NCBI GenBank assembly: GCA_946407055.1
Contig: CAMJMP010000010.1
Coordinates: 1-12,189 of the forward strand
Direction of reading: 5' to 3'
DNA: 12,189 bases
Origin: an uncultured Mycoplasmatota bacterium
Lineage (GTDB): Bacteria > Bacillota_I > Bacilli_A > RF39 > UBA660
In this document: positions 1 through 7,415 of the stretch, one piece after another
Layout of the letters: each line of letters opens with the position of its first letter
How positions within the stretch are numbered: the first letter of the stretch is position 1
Position numbers and translations under genes: made by a program
The notes under the pieces: generated by a model
Database searches by the model: none
What the model was told of the DNA's origin: nothing
What the model saw: only the letters and a program-made list of their open reading frames with translations

Positions 1-1121
1 CTAGTGAATACGACATGGTCAGAGTTTTCTGCTGCAATACGACCCATTATAGGACGTTTTTTAGGATCTCTATCTCCACCACAACCAATAATAGTTATGA
101 CTCTACCCTTTTTGTTTTCTGAGAAAGCTTTAACAATTTTTTCTACAGCATCAGGTGTATGGGCATAATCTATTACTGCCTCACCATCTTTAACTTTAAT
201 TAATTGGCATCTTCCTTTTGGAGGATAGATATCTGGTGTTACTCTTAGAACATCTTCTACAGAGAAACCTATGTTATTAATTAGTGATAAGGCTGTTAGA
301 TAGTTATAGACATTAAATGTAGAACGTAAGTTAGTTTCTACTTCATAATCTTTACCATGAGCATTAAATTTAATATGAGTACCTTTTTCAGTATCAGTAT
401 ATTTTTCTATTTTATAATCTTTACCTTTTAAACCAAATGTTAAAGTATTATCGTAAGCTTTAACCCACTCTTCTGCATAGTCATCGTCAGCATTAACAAT
501 CATTGGTCCATCTAATTGTTTTAGAATTAGCATCTTAGCTTTTAGATAATTATCCATTGTTTTATGATAATCTAAATGATCTTGAGTTAGATTAGTAAAT
601 GCTGCTACTTTATAAACAAGTCCTTCTACTCTCTTTTGATCTAGAGCGTGAGAGCTAACTTCCATCATTACATTCTTACAACCTTTTTCTTTAGATTCTA
701 ATAATAGTTCATATAGATCTAAGATATTAGGTGTTGTATTAGGTAGTTCTCTAAAGTCTTCATCTGGTAAATAGAAACCTATTGTACCAATATAACTTGT
801 TTTAGAACCTAATTCATTTAAGATTTGATATGTAAGATATGCTGTAGTAGTTTTACCATTAGTACCAGTAACACCTATAATATTCATTTTATTTATTTCT
901 GGTGCATAGTGAGTACTAATATAATCTACTAACCATCTATTTGTATCTTCAACTACTTCTTGTTCTATTTCACAATCTACTTTATGTTCAACGATAGCTT
1001 TTGTTGCACCTAGTTCATAAGCTTTAGCTACATAGTCATGGCCATCTACAGTTGCTCCTGGTAATGCAACGAAAGTATCTCCTTTTTGTACTTTTCTTGA
1101 ATCGATTTTGATATTAATCAT
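1..1121 (-). CDS. murE: MurE, UDP-MurNAc-tripeptide ligase (3' end cut by window edge)
   Basis: Cytoplasmic ATP-dependent ligase that adds the third stem-peptide residue (meso-diaminopimelate or L-lysine) to UDP-MurNAc-L-Ala-D-Glu in peptidoglycan synthesis. The visible 373 residues begin with the MurE N-terminal domain (DSRKVQKGDTFVAL, 7-20). Then come the Mur-ligase ATP loop GVTGTNGKTT (83-92, Lys90), MEVSSHALDQKRV (153-165), TNLTQDHLDYH (177-187) and Lys196, at the usual position of the carbamylated lysine. Further on are the C-terminal-domain marks DYAHTPDA and GCGGDRDPKKRP (346-357). Roughly 110-120 residues are missing compared with the usual length near 490. The break falls right after HVVFT, just before the DNPR-type motif that separates DAP from lysine enzymes, so the third residue cannot be read here. 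The start is fixed by AGAGGTGA 6 nt upstream. The gene is divergent from the uracil operon. Confidence 0.95.
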   Translation of the reverse strand, partial: MINIKIDSRKVQKGDTFVALPGATVDGHDYVAKAYELGATKAIVEHKVDCEIEQEVVEDTNRWLVDYISTHYAPEINKMNIIGVTGTNGKTTTAYLTYQILNELGSKTSYIGTIGFYLPDEDFRELPNTTPNILDLYELLLESKEKGCKNVMMEVSSHALDQKRVEGLVYKVAAFTNLTQDHLDYHKTMDNYLKAKMLILKQLDGPMIVNADDDYAEEWVKAYDNTLTFGLKGKDYKIEKYTDTEKGTHIKFNAHGKDYEVETNLRSTFNVYNYLTALSLINNIGFSVEDVLRVTPDIYPPKGRCQLIKVKDGEAVIDYAHTPDAVEKIVKAFSENKKGRVITIIGCGGDRDPKKRPIMGRIAAENSDHVVFT

Positions 1122-1144
1122 ATTCGTCACCTCTAAATATTATT

Positions 1145-1150
1145 ATTATA
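1145..1150 (-). promoter_or_regulatory. -10 element of murE promoter
   Basis: On the minus strand a perfect TATAAT lies about 24 bp before the murE start codon, leaving room for a short leader carrying the AGAGGTGA ribosome site. No good -35 is present: TTGTAT is 14 bp away and AACTTG-like sequence is about 18 bp away. The surrounding DNA is almost pure A/T, so chance TATAAT matches are likely. The assignment rests mainly on position. Confidence 0.4.
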
Positions 1151-1179
1151 TTTTTATTGAAAATATACAAGTTTTTTAT

Positions 1180-1216
1180 TCCACATTTTATTATTTTGTT
1201 GATATTAAATCCACAT
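1180..1216. repeat. Pair of direct repeats TCCACAT, 30 bp apart, in the divergent control region
   Basis: TCCACAT occurs at 1180-1186 and 1210-1216, in similar A/T contexts (ATTCCACATTTTA and AATCCACATAAAA). The 30-bp period is about three helical turns, so a bound protein would sit on one face of the DNA. The second copy ends 11 bp before the -35 of the rightward promoter, and both lie between murE and the uracil operon. Each copy is two mismatches from the DnaA box TTATCCACA. They could be a regulator's operator or a chance repeat in biased DNA. Confidence 0.4.
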
Positions 1217-1227
1217 AAAATTTTTAC

Positions 1228-1259
1228 TTGCAATTTCATTGTATTTTTATTATTATAAT
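1228..1259 (+). promoter_or_regulatory. Promoter for the micropeptide/uraA/upp transcript
   Basis: TTGCAA (1228-1233) is followed after 17 bp by TATTAT (1251-1256), and a perfect TATAAT overlaps it at 1254-1259. Depending on which -10 is used, transcription would start near 1263 (A) or in the GGG at 1265-1267. Only about 12-15 nt would then precede the small ORF. No second promoter fits between the terminator at 1384-1421 and uraA, so this is the best candidate for driving uraA-upp by read-through. Confidence 0.6.
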
Positions 1260-1277
1260 TTAAAGGGTGTGTAAATT

Positions 1278-1382
1278 ATGGGTCAACAAAAAGAATATGC
1301 TAGACATATGTTACTAAAAAATAGTGCTACAGTAACTATTCTATTTCTTGTTGTTGCTCCAATTATTACTATTATTAGTTAG
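1278..1382 (+). CDS. Possible 34-residue single-span membrane micropeptide or leader peptide
   Basis: I do not recognise this peptide. It starts MGQQKEYARH and has a polar, basic first half (residues 1-15: Lys5, Arg9, Lys14). A hydrophobic stretch at about 17-33 (TVTILFLVVAPIITII) is long enough for one membrane span, so the N-terminus would probably stay inside. AAAGGGTG ends 8 nt before the ATG and is a modest ribosome site. The codon choice resembles that of the neighbouring genes. The TAG stop is one nucleotide before the stem of an intrinsic terminator. It is therefore either the only gene of a short transcript, or a leader peptide whose translation influences read-through into uraA. There is no run of identical codons of the kind seen in amino-acid attenuators. 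A chance ORF is possible at this length. Confidence 0.5.
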   Translation: MGQQKEYARHMLLKNSATVTILFLVVAPIITIIS

Positions 1383-1383
1383 A

Positions 1384-1421
1384 GAAGGATTTTTCATTTT
1401 TTGAAAAACCCTTCTTTTTTT
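1384..1421 (+). terminator. Intrinsic terminator / candidate attenuator upstream of uraA
   Basis: The arm GAAGGATTTTTCA (1384-1396) pairs with TGAAAAACCCTTC (1402-1414) in 12 of 13 positions, with one A-C mismatch and a TTTTT loop, followed by seven T (1415-1421). It lies between the only convincing promoter and uraA, and ends 29 nt before the uraA start codon. This is the geometry of an attenuator, although it could simply end the small ORF's transcript. I see no PyrR-type binding consensus in the leader. Confidence 0.85.
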
Positions 1422-1450
1422 GATAATAAGGACCCCTTGAAGGAGGAATT

Positions 1451-2947
1451 ATGAAAAAAAGAAATTTATTGTATGACATTGATGAAATGCCACCAGTAGG
1501 TAAAAGTATCATATTAGCATTACAACATGTATTTGCAATGTTTGGTGCTACTATCTTAGTACCTATTCTAGTAAATGCTGCTGCAGGTGAAACAGTATTA
1601 ACTATTCCTGTTGCATTAGTTGCTTCTGGTATTGGTACATTGATTTATATTCTTTGTACAAAGGCAAAATCACCAGTGTACTTAGGTAGCTCATTTGCTT
1701 TTATAGCACCTGTAGCTGCGGCTTATATGAAAGCAGGTATAAGTGGTGCTATGACTGGTATCATGGCAGTTGGTTTGATTTATGTGATTGTAGCACTAAT
1801 AATCAAATTCGTTGGAAAGGATTGGCTAGATAAAATATTACCACCAGTTATCATAGGACCTATGATTATGGTTATTGGTTTAAGTTTAGCTAGTAGTGCA
1901 ATTGGTCAAATTGGACTTGCTGCAGGTACTGAATTTGAATGGAAAGGAATTGTAGTTGCTTTAGTAGCATTCTTGGTAACAGCACTAGTTATGACAAGAG
2001 CTAAAGGTTTCTTAAGAGTAATACCTTTCTTAGTTGGTATCGTTTCTGGTTATGTAGTAGCAGCATGCTTAGGAATGGTAGATTTTGGTTTAGTTAAAGA
2101 AGCTAAATGGTTTGCAATGCCTGACTTTATATTACCATTTAGAGATTATAAAATTAGCTTCACAGCACTTTTAACAATTGCTCCAGTAGCATTAGTTACA
2201 ATCTGTGAACATATTGGAGACCATACTTCATTAGGTCAAATCGTTGGAAGAGATTTAATTAAAGATCCAGGATTAGACAGAACATTAATGGGTGATGGTA
2301 TCGCAACATTCGTTGCTGGTGCATTAGGTGGACCTGCAAATACTACTTACGGTGAAAATACTGCTGTAGTAGGAATGACAAGAGTTGCATCTGTTAAAGT
2401 TATTGGTTTAGCTGCAATATTTGCAATTATTATTGGTTTCTTAGGTAAATTTACTGCATTAGTACAATTAATACCTAGTCCAGTATTAGGTGGTGTATCA
2501 TTATTACTATATGGATTCATCGCAGTAAACGGATTAAAAGTATTAATCAAAAATCAAGTTGATTTCGAAAATAATAAAAATATCGCTATTGCTTCAACTA
2601 TGTTAGTTATTGGTTTAGGTGGAGCTACAATATCTATTACTAAGGGAGATTTAGATTTAGCTATCTCTGGTATGAGTTTAGCAGCTGTAATTGGTATTCT
2701 ATTAAATCTAATCTTACCTAATGATAGTGAAATAGTAGCTAAAGCTGATCGTAGTGAAATAGTTGGTGTTGATGTTGATAATGACGGAACTGTTGATACT
2801 ACAATTACTGTTGATACAGAATATAAAGATTATGGTTTAAGTAATATTGATATGCTTAAATTAAAGAATGATATTAAAGAAGAATTAACTATAGAGTTAA
2901 AATCTGAAATGTTAAATCAAATTAAAAAAGAATTAAAGAAAAGATAA
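1451..2947 (+). CDS. uraA: Uracil permease, NCS2 (UraA/PyrP) family, with an unusual C-terminal tail
   Basis: Inner-membrane uracil:proton symporter supplying the Upp reaction. The N-terminus carries the family signature QHVFAMFGATILVPIL in the first helix. The substrate-site region reads CEHIGDH, with Glu253 at the position of E. coli UraA Glu241, and NTTYGENTAV with Glu302 at the position of Glu290. Asp257 replaces the E. coli His245. GGVSLLLYG and VLIKNQVDF are also typical. The 14-helix core ends near residue 428. Family members are usually about 420-430 residues, so the remaining 70 or so are an extension. It contains a DVDNDGTVD calcium-loop-like motif (441-449) and a charged, probably helical end (about 464-498). 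The start has AAGGAGG 4 nt before the ATG. upp follows after 21 bp. Control is probably by the upstream terminator. Confidence 0.95.
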   Translation: MKKRNLLYDIDEMPPVGKSIILALQHVFAMFGATILVPILVNAAAGETVLTIPVALVASGIGTLIYILCTKAKSPVYLGSSFAFIAPVAAAYMKAGISGAMTGIMAVGLIYVIVALIIKFVGKDWLDKILPPVIIGPMIMVIGLSLASSAIGQIGLAAGTEFEWKGIVVALVAFLVTALVMTRAKGFLRVIPFLVGIVSGYVVAACLGMVDFGLVKEAKWFAMPDFILPFRDYKISFTALLTIAPVALVTICEHIGDHTSLGQIVGRDLIKDPGLDRTLMGDGIATFVAGALGGPANTTYGENTAVVGMTRVASVKVIGLAAIFAIIIGFLGKFTALVQLIPSPVLGGVSLLLYGFIAVNGLKVLIKNQVDFENNKNIAIASTMLVIGLGGATISITKGDLDLAISGMSLAAVIGILLNLILPNDSEIVAKADRSEIVGVDVDNDGTVDTTITVDTEYKDYGLSNIDMLKLKNDIKEELTIELKSEMLNQIKKELKKR

Positions 2948-2968
2948 TAACCGAACCGGAGGAATATA

Positions 2969-3595
2969 ATGAAAACTATTGAATTGAATCATCCATTGAT
3001 AGAACATAAATTGGCTATCTTAAGAGATAAAAAAACAGGTACTAAAGAGTTTAGAGAGTTAGTTAATGAAATTGGTATGTTCTTATGCTATGAAGCTATG
3101 AAAGATGCTAAATTAGTTAAGACTGAAATAGAAACACCTATTTGTAAAATGAAGACTGCTAAACTAGATGAAGATAAATATGCATTTGTACCAATTTTAA
3201 GAGCAGGTATGGGAATGCTTGATGGTGTTATCAGTGTTATACCTAATGCTAAAGTTGGACATATTGGTATGTATCGTAATGAAGAAACTTTTGAACCAGT
3301 AAATTATTTCTTTAAGGTACCTAAGGATATTCAAAAGAGAGAAGTTATTATATTAGATCCTATGTTAGCAACTGGTGGATCAGGATTAGATGCAATTGAT
3401 TTATTAAAGAGTAAAGGTGTTAAAAAGATTAAATTCTTATGTATTATTGCAGCACCAGAAGGAATTAAGTTAATTGAGAAAAAGCATCCTGATGTTCAAA
3501 TCTACTGTGCTCACATAGATGATCACTTAAATGAAAATAAATATATTGTACCAGGTCTTGGAGATGCTGGAGACAGAATATTTGGAACAAAATAA
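2969..3595 (+). CDS. upp: Uracil phosphoribosyltransferase
   Basis: Cytoplasmic salvage enzyme that converts uracil and PRPP to UMP and pyrophosphate. The 208-residue length is that of the family. The sequence shows PILRAG (75-80), the PRPP-binding loop ILDPMLATGGS (128-138), and the C-terminal uracil-binding segment YIVPGLGDAGDRIFG (192-206). No expected residue is missing. The start is set by CGGAGG 7 nt before the ATG. It lies 21 bp after the permease gene with no terminator or promoter between them, so import and phosphoribosylation are co-transcribed. Its stop codon runs directly into the shared terminator with the convergent asnB. Confidence 0.98.
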   Translation: MKTIELNHPLIEHKLAILRDKKTGTKEFRELVNEIGMFLCYEAMKDAKLVKTEIETPICKMKTAKLDEDKYAFVPILRAGMGMLDGVISVIPNAKVGHIGMYRNEETFEPVNYFFKVPKDIQKREVIILDPMLATGGSGLDAIDLLKSKGVKKIKFLCIIAAPEGIKLIEKKHPDVQIYCAHIDDHLNENKYIVPGLGDAGDRIFGTK

Positions 3596-3619
3596 AAGAC
3601 GCTTAAAACGTCTTTTTTT
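3595..3619. terminator. Bidirectional terminator between upp and asnB
   Basis: AAAGACG (3595-3601) pairs with CGTCTTT (3609-3615) around a 7-nt loop. On the plus strand the T-run continues to 3619. On the minus strand the arm is followed by TTTTATTTTG, so the same hairpin can end both convergent operons. It overlaps the final base of the upp stop codon and the asnB stop codon at 3618-3620. Confidence 0.85.
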
Positions 3620-5432
3620 ATGCTTCAAAGAAGTTGTTATACCATACTATGAACGTATAGATGGTCCATACTTTTTTGTAAGTATCTTTTTTTCTATTAC
3701 GATGTAATTCTAGAAGTTTATTAATCTTTTTAACATTAAAGAATTTCTCTGCTGTTTTAGAATTAAACTTCTCTTTAATATCGTTATATAGATCATCTTC
3801 CCTAATCCATTCTCTTAATGGTACTGGGAATCCTAATTTTTTCTTTTTATATGATTCGTTTGGTATTACTTTTTTAGCTGCTTCTCTTAAAGCAGGTTTA
3901 GTAGTTTCTTTTGTAATCTTTAGATTTGTTTTCATCTTTCTAGCAACATTATAAACTTCTTTATCTAAGAAAGGAGTTCTTGCTTCTAAACCAAACATCA
4001 TACAGTTACGATCTACTCCGTGTAAGAAGTCTCTTACTAACCAGAAGTAGTAATCGATAACTTGTCTTTTAACTGTACTAGAGTTATTAGCGTATGGTTT
4101 ATAGAAAGGAGCTACGATATCTCTAGTATGTATTTGATTACCACATTTAATTAATTTGCGAGCTTCATCATCACGCATGATTCTTCCTAAACCAATGTTA
4201 TAATCTTCTAGTTTTTGACCACGACGCCATAAGAAGTTAAATCCTGTAGCATCTGGTACGATACTAGCTATCCAGTAACCTATATGTCTTATTGGATAAG
4301 GTATTTTCATATACCAAGTTACATCTAGGTCTTCTTGGTATGTATTATAACCACCGAAGAATTCATCAGCACCTTCACCAGATAATACTACTTTAACATC
4401 TTTAGATGCTAATTCAGCAACGAAATATAATGCAATAATAGCAGGGTCTGCTAATGGTTCATCCATATGATACATTATATTTGGAAATGCTTTCATGTAT
4501 TCTTCTTTTGTTATCTTTTTAGATTTATTTGTAATGCCTAATTTATCTGCTAAATCTTTAGCGTATGATATTTCATCATATTTAGGATTGTCATAACCTA
4601 CTGTATAAGTTTTATCAGGTCTAGCAATTGATACTAAGTAACTAGAATCAATACCACTAGATAAGAATGATCCTACTTCAACATCAGCTATTTCGTGGTG
4701 TTTAACAGAATCTTTCATTGCTTTATCTATTTCATCAGCCACTTTATCAATGTCATCTTCAGTTTCTTCAAACTTCATTTCAAAGAACTTTTCAATTGTC
4801 TTCTTGCCATCTTTATATGTTAGTTGATGACCAGGTTCTAGACGATAAACACCTTTAAAGAATGTTTCTGTTGTTGGTGTAGAGTTAAAGCATAGATATG
4901 CTGCTAAAATTTCATCGTTGAATTCTTTTTTGAAATCAGGATGATCTAAGAATTCTTTAATCTCTGAACCAAACATAAATGTTCCGTTATTTTCATAATA
5001 GTAGAATGGTTTAATACCCCATTCATCACGAGCACAGAATAATTCTTGTTCTTTAGTATTCCAGATAGCGAATGAGTACATACCACGTAACTTTTTGGTT
5101 ACTTCATGACCCCACTCTTCGTAACCATGCATGATTACTTCTGTGTCTGAAGTTGTATAGAATTTATATTTCTTTTCTAGATCCTTTTTTAATTCTTTAT
5201 AGTTATATATTTCGCCATTGAAGACAATAACAATGCTTTTATCTTCATTGTAGATTGGTTGATCTCCTGTTGTTAGGTCGATGATTGCTAATCTTCTATG
5301 ACCTAAAGCACAATGATCATCTAGATAGAATCCTTCACCGTCTGGTCCACGGTGTATTATTCGATCTGTCATGGCTTTAATAACTTTTTTTGTTGGTTTT
5401 TTTGTGCTTATATAGCCAGCTATACCACACAT
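3618..5432 (-). CDS. asnB: Glutamine-dependent asparagine synthetase-type amidotransferase (AsnB)
   Basis: Two-domain amidotransferase. The N-terminal class II glutaminase has the nucleophile Cys2 (MCGIAGY), RRLAIIDL (46-53), FNGEIYNY (71-78) and TSDTEV (94-99). The C-terminal ATP-pyrophosphatase domain has the loop SSGIDSS (258-264), DEPLADP (324-330), SGEGADEFFGGY (351-362) and GLEARTPFLD (481-490). At 604 residues it is full length and looks active. The default role is aspartate + glutamine + ATP to asparagine, but B. subtilis AsnB and L. plantarum AsnB1 instead amidate diaminopimelate in peptidoglycan precursors. The sequence alone does not separate the two roles. AGAGGTGA, 4 nt from the ATG, overlaps the stop codon of the upstream LTA-synthase-like gene only 10 bp away. 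The two are therefore co-transcribed and possibly translationally coupled. Confidence 0.93.
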   Translation of the reverse strand: MCGIAGYISTKKPTKKVIKAMTDRIIHRGPDGEGFYLDDHCALGHRRLAIIDLTTGDQPIYNEDKSIVIVFNGEIYNYKELKKDLEKKYKFYTTSDTEVIMHGYEEWGHEVTKKLRGMYSFAIWNTKEQELFCARDEWGIKPFYYYENNGTFMFGSEIKEFLDHPDFKKEFNDEILAAYLCFNSTPTTETFFKGVYRLEPGHQLTYKDGKKTIEKFFEMKFEETEDDIDKVADEIDKAMKDSVKHHEIADVEVGSFLSSGIDSSYLVSIARPDKTYTVGYDNPKYDEISYAKDLADKLGITNKSKKITKEEYMKAFPNIMYHMDEPLADPAIIALYFVAELASKDVKVVLSGEGADEFFGGYNTYQEDLDVTWYMKIPYPIRHIGYWIASIVPDATGFNFLWRRGQKLEDYNIGLGRIMRDDEARKLIKCGNQIHTRDIVAPFYKPYANNSSTVKRQVIDYYFWLVRDFLHGVDRNCMMFGLEARTPFLDKEVYNVARKMKTNLKITKETTKPALREAAKKVIPNESYKKKKLGFPVPLREWIREDDLYNDIKEKFNSKTAEKFFNVKKINKLLELHRNRKKDTYKKVWTIYTFIVWYNNFFEA

Positions 5433-5442
5433 ATTATCACCT

Positions 5443-7401
5443 CTATTTATTTAGAATATAGTTATAGTAATCATTCTCTATCATTAATTTACTGATACTG
5501 TATGAGTTAGCTACAGTATTATTAATATATCTGATGTAACCATCTACATCTTCTAGTTCTTTTCCTTCTTTAGGAATGAATTGTCTTCTTGTTGCAAAGT
5601 AATGACCATAATCAGTTACCCAGCTACGATCTGAGAAGATTGCTATACCAGGGCAATCACTTAGTAAGTCTTGTCCTACTATTAAACGAGAATCATAATC
5701 AATCCCAAATAGATTTAATAATGTTGGAAGGACATCTACTTGGCTTCCTACTTTATCAATTACTATTGGTTCTTCTATAGTATTTGACCATAGAATGAAA
5801 TTACTATGATTCACTTCTATTGTACCATCTTTTTGGTATGTTGCTACTTCATTCATTTGATCAATTGTCAATGTGTATGGATAATGATCACCTACTAGAG
5901 CAATAACTGTATTATCAAGTTCGCCAGATTCAGTTAGTTTATTAATTAATTCTTCTAACATCTTATCTAGTTCTACTTGACTTGCTAAGTAGTATTTAAC
6001 ATCAGTACTATAGTTAGTATCATTTACTAAGTCCATGTACTTTCTAGCAATATTAGAACTGTTGTTATATGGTGAGTGACCACTAACTGTAACATAATAT
6101 GTTGCAAATGGTCCTTCGCCACCAAGATAGTCAGGAACTGTTTGATCAATCATTTCTATATCTGATGGTAACCAATTACAAGATAATCTTTTTTCCATAC
6201 CATTACCACAACCAATATAGTTAGTGAAGCCTAAAGTATTCATTGTTATATTTCTCTTATAGTATGTATAAGTCCAGTTATGGTATGCATAAGTACGATA
6301 TCCTAAACCACCGAATGAGTTACCTATTCCATAACTTATTTTAGGTTGTTTAGATTTCCACATGCTTAAAGTTTCTTGTGTAGGTATTAGACCTGTTGTA
6401 GCTTGGAATTCACCACCTGTAGTAGATAAGAATAATGGTGAGTAGAAATTATTAAATACAAAGCCATTATGTACTAATTTATATAATGTAGGTGTTCTAG
6501 TTTCATCTACTGCTACTTCGTTGAATCCTTCTGCTAAAATGAATATCAAGTTTTTATTTTTAAACATACCTGTGTATTGATTCTTAGTTGTAGCTTGTTT
6601 ATTCATTACATAAGTATTAATTGTATTAATATTACGATTATTTGTGTCTTCTAAATTTAAATCCAAGATATTAATTCCATATTCTACTTCTTCAATAACA
6701 TCTGATTTTTCTTCTTGTGGTAGAACATAGTTATCAAATACTAATTTAGTTTCATAACCAAATATTTGTCTTTTAATATCGATTCTTGTATAAGTTAATA
6801 AACCAAATCTATTAATAATTGCTTTGGCATCATCAGTATTAAAATATAATTCTTTTGAATTATTATCATTAATATTCTTTGGTATTAGAGTTAGGTATGT
6901 TGATAAGAATGAAATCATCAACATGATTACTAATGTAATATTAGTATGTTTATGATATCTATTAAAGTTATATTTCTTTCTTAAGATAATAACTAGTAAT
7001 AATGGAAGTAAAAATAATGCAAACATAAGCCAATGTTTACCAATTGCTTCTACTACTATGCTTCTAAAGTCTAGAGCTTGGTTAGCTAAACCAATTGTTG
7101 TAAATGAGAATGGTTCTTGAAATAAAGTATAGAAAATAAATTGCACTTCAAAATAAACTACTAGTATAACTGTAGTTAGATACATAAATATTTTATTAAC
7201 TATTTCTTTAAATGATTTAGTTAAGATAACAAATAAAATAAAGATAGGAATACTATATATTAATGTATAGATTAATCCTATATTAAAGATATTTTTTACT
7301 AGAATATGTTTAAATAATAGTTCTAAATATAAAGTTATTATAATTAAAAATACAACTGGTTGTATTTTAAGATTTTTAATTTTTGTAAATATTTTTTTCA
7401 T
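5443..7401 (-). CDS. LTA-synthase-like membrane phosphoglycerol transferase (sulfatase fold)
   Basis: Polytopic membrane protein with an extracellular alkaline-phosphatase/sulfatase-fold domain. Members polymerise or transfer glycerol-phosphate from phosphatidylglycerol onto lipoteichoic acid or glycolipids. Hydrophobic spans lie at about 15-31, 40-61, 72-95, 123-140 and 155-173. A linker (about 175-280) precedes the catalytic domain. Residues matching the S. aureus LtaS site are Glu291 (LAEGFN), Thr327 or Thr328 as the nucleophile (LSTTGGEF), Arg383 (YYKRN), His442 (SGHSPY) and Asp505-His506 (GDHYPY). Two cysteines (398, 408) could form an extracellular disulfide. The 652 residues fit the LtaS family. 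AAGGGAG lies 9 nt upstream of the ATG. It is first in an operon with asnB. The exact acceptor (true LTA or another glycolipid) cannot be decided here. Confidence 0.88.
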   Translation of the reverse strand: MKKIFTKIKNLKIQPVVFLIIITLYLELLFKHILVKNIFNIGLIYTLIYSIPIFILFVILTKSFKEIVNKIFMYLTTVILVVYFEVQFIFYTLFQEPFSFTTIGLANQALDFRSIVVEAIGKHWLMFALFLLPLLLVIILRKKYNFNRYHKHTNITLVIMLMISFLSTYLTLIPKNINDNNSKELYFNTDDAKAIINRFGLLTYTRIDIKRQIFGYETKLVFDNYVLPQEEKSDVIEEVEYGINILDLNLEDTNNRNINTINTYVMNKQATTKNQYTGMFKNKNLIFILAEGFNEVAVDETRTPTLYKLVHNGFVFNNFYSPLFLSTTGGEFQATTGLIPTQETLSMWKSKQPKISYGIGNSFGGLGYRTYAYHNWTYTYYKRNITMNTLGFTNYIGCGNGMEKRLSCNWLPSDIEMIDQTVPDYLGGEGPFATYYVTVSGHSPYNNSSNIARKYMDLVNDTNYSTDVKYYLASQVELDKMLEELINKLTESGELDNTVIALVGDHYPYTLTIDQMNEVATYQKDGTIEVNHSNFILWSNTIEEPIVIDKVGSQVDVLPTLLNLFGIDYDSRLIVGQDLLSDCPGIAIFSDRSWVTDYGHYFATRRQFIPKEGKELEDVDGYIRYINNTVANSYSISKLMIENDYYNYILNK

Positions 7402-7415
7402 GTTTCCAATCTCCC

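Noticed and set aside
1170..1220. Replication origin suggested by DnaA-box-like TCCACA motifs
   Set aside because: There are only two imperfect boxes, no dnaA or dnaN nearby, and the flanking genes are not typical origin neighbours.
1263..1450. PyrR-type RNA attenuator or a known riboswitch before uraA
   Set aside because: I could not find the conserved PyrR loop sequence or the core of any riboswitch class. The leader of under 190 nt holds only one convincing hairpin. A covariance search would be decisive.
2347..2550. Minus-strand 67-codon frame inside uraA
   Set aside because: It is antisense to the conserved NCS2 GENTAV region and has no ribosome site or recognisable protein features.
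5433..5442. T-box or amino-acid-responsive leader for asnB
   Set aside because: Only 10 bp separate asnB from the upstream gene and the operon leader before 7401 is about 20-30 nt, too short for a T-box.
5589..5780. Plus-strand 63-codon hydrophobic frame inside the LTA-synthase-like gene
   Set aside because: It overlaps the conserved C-terminal catalytic domain in antisense. Its Leu richness follows from the opposite-strand codons.
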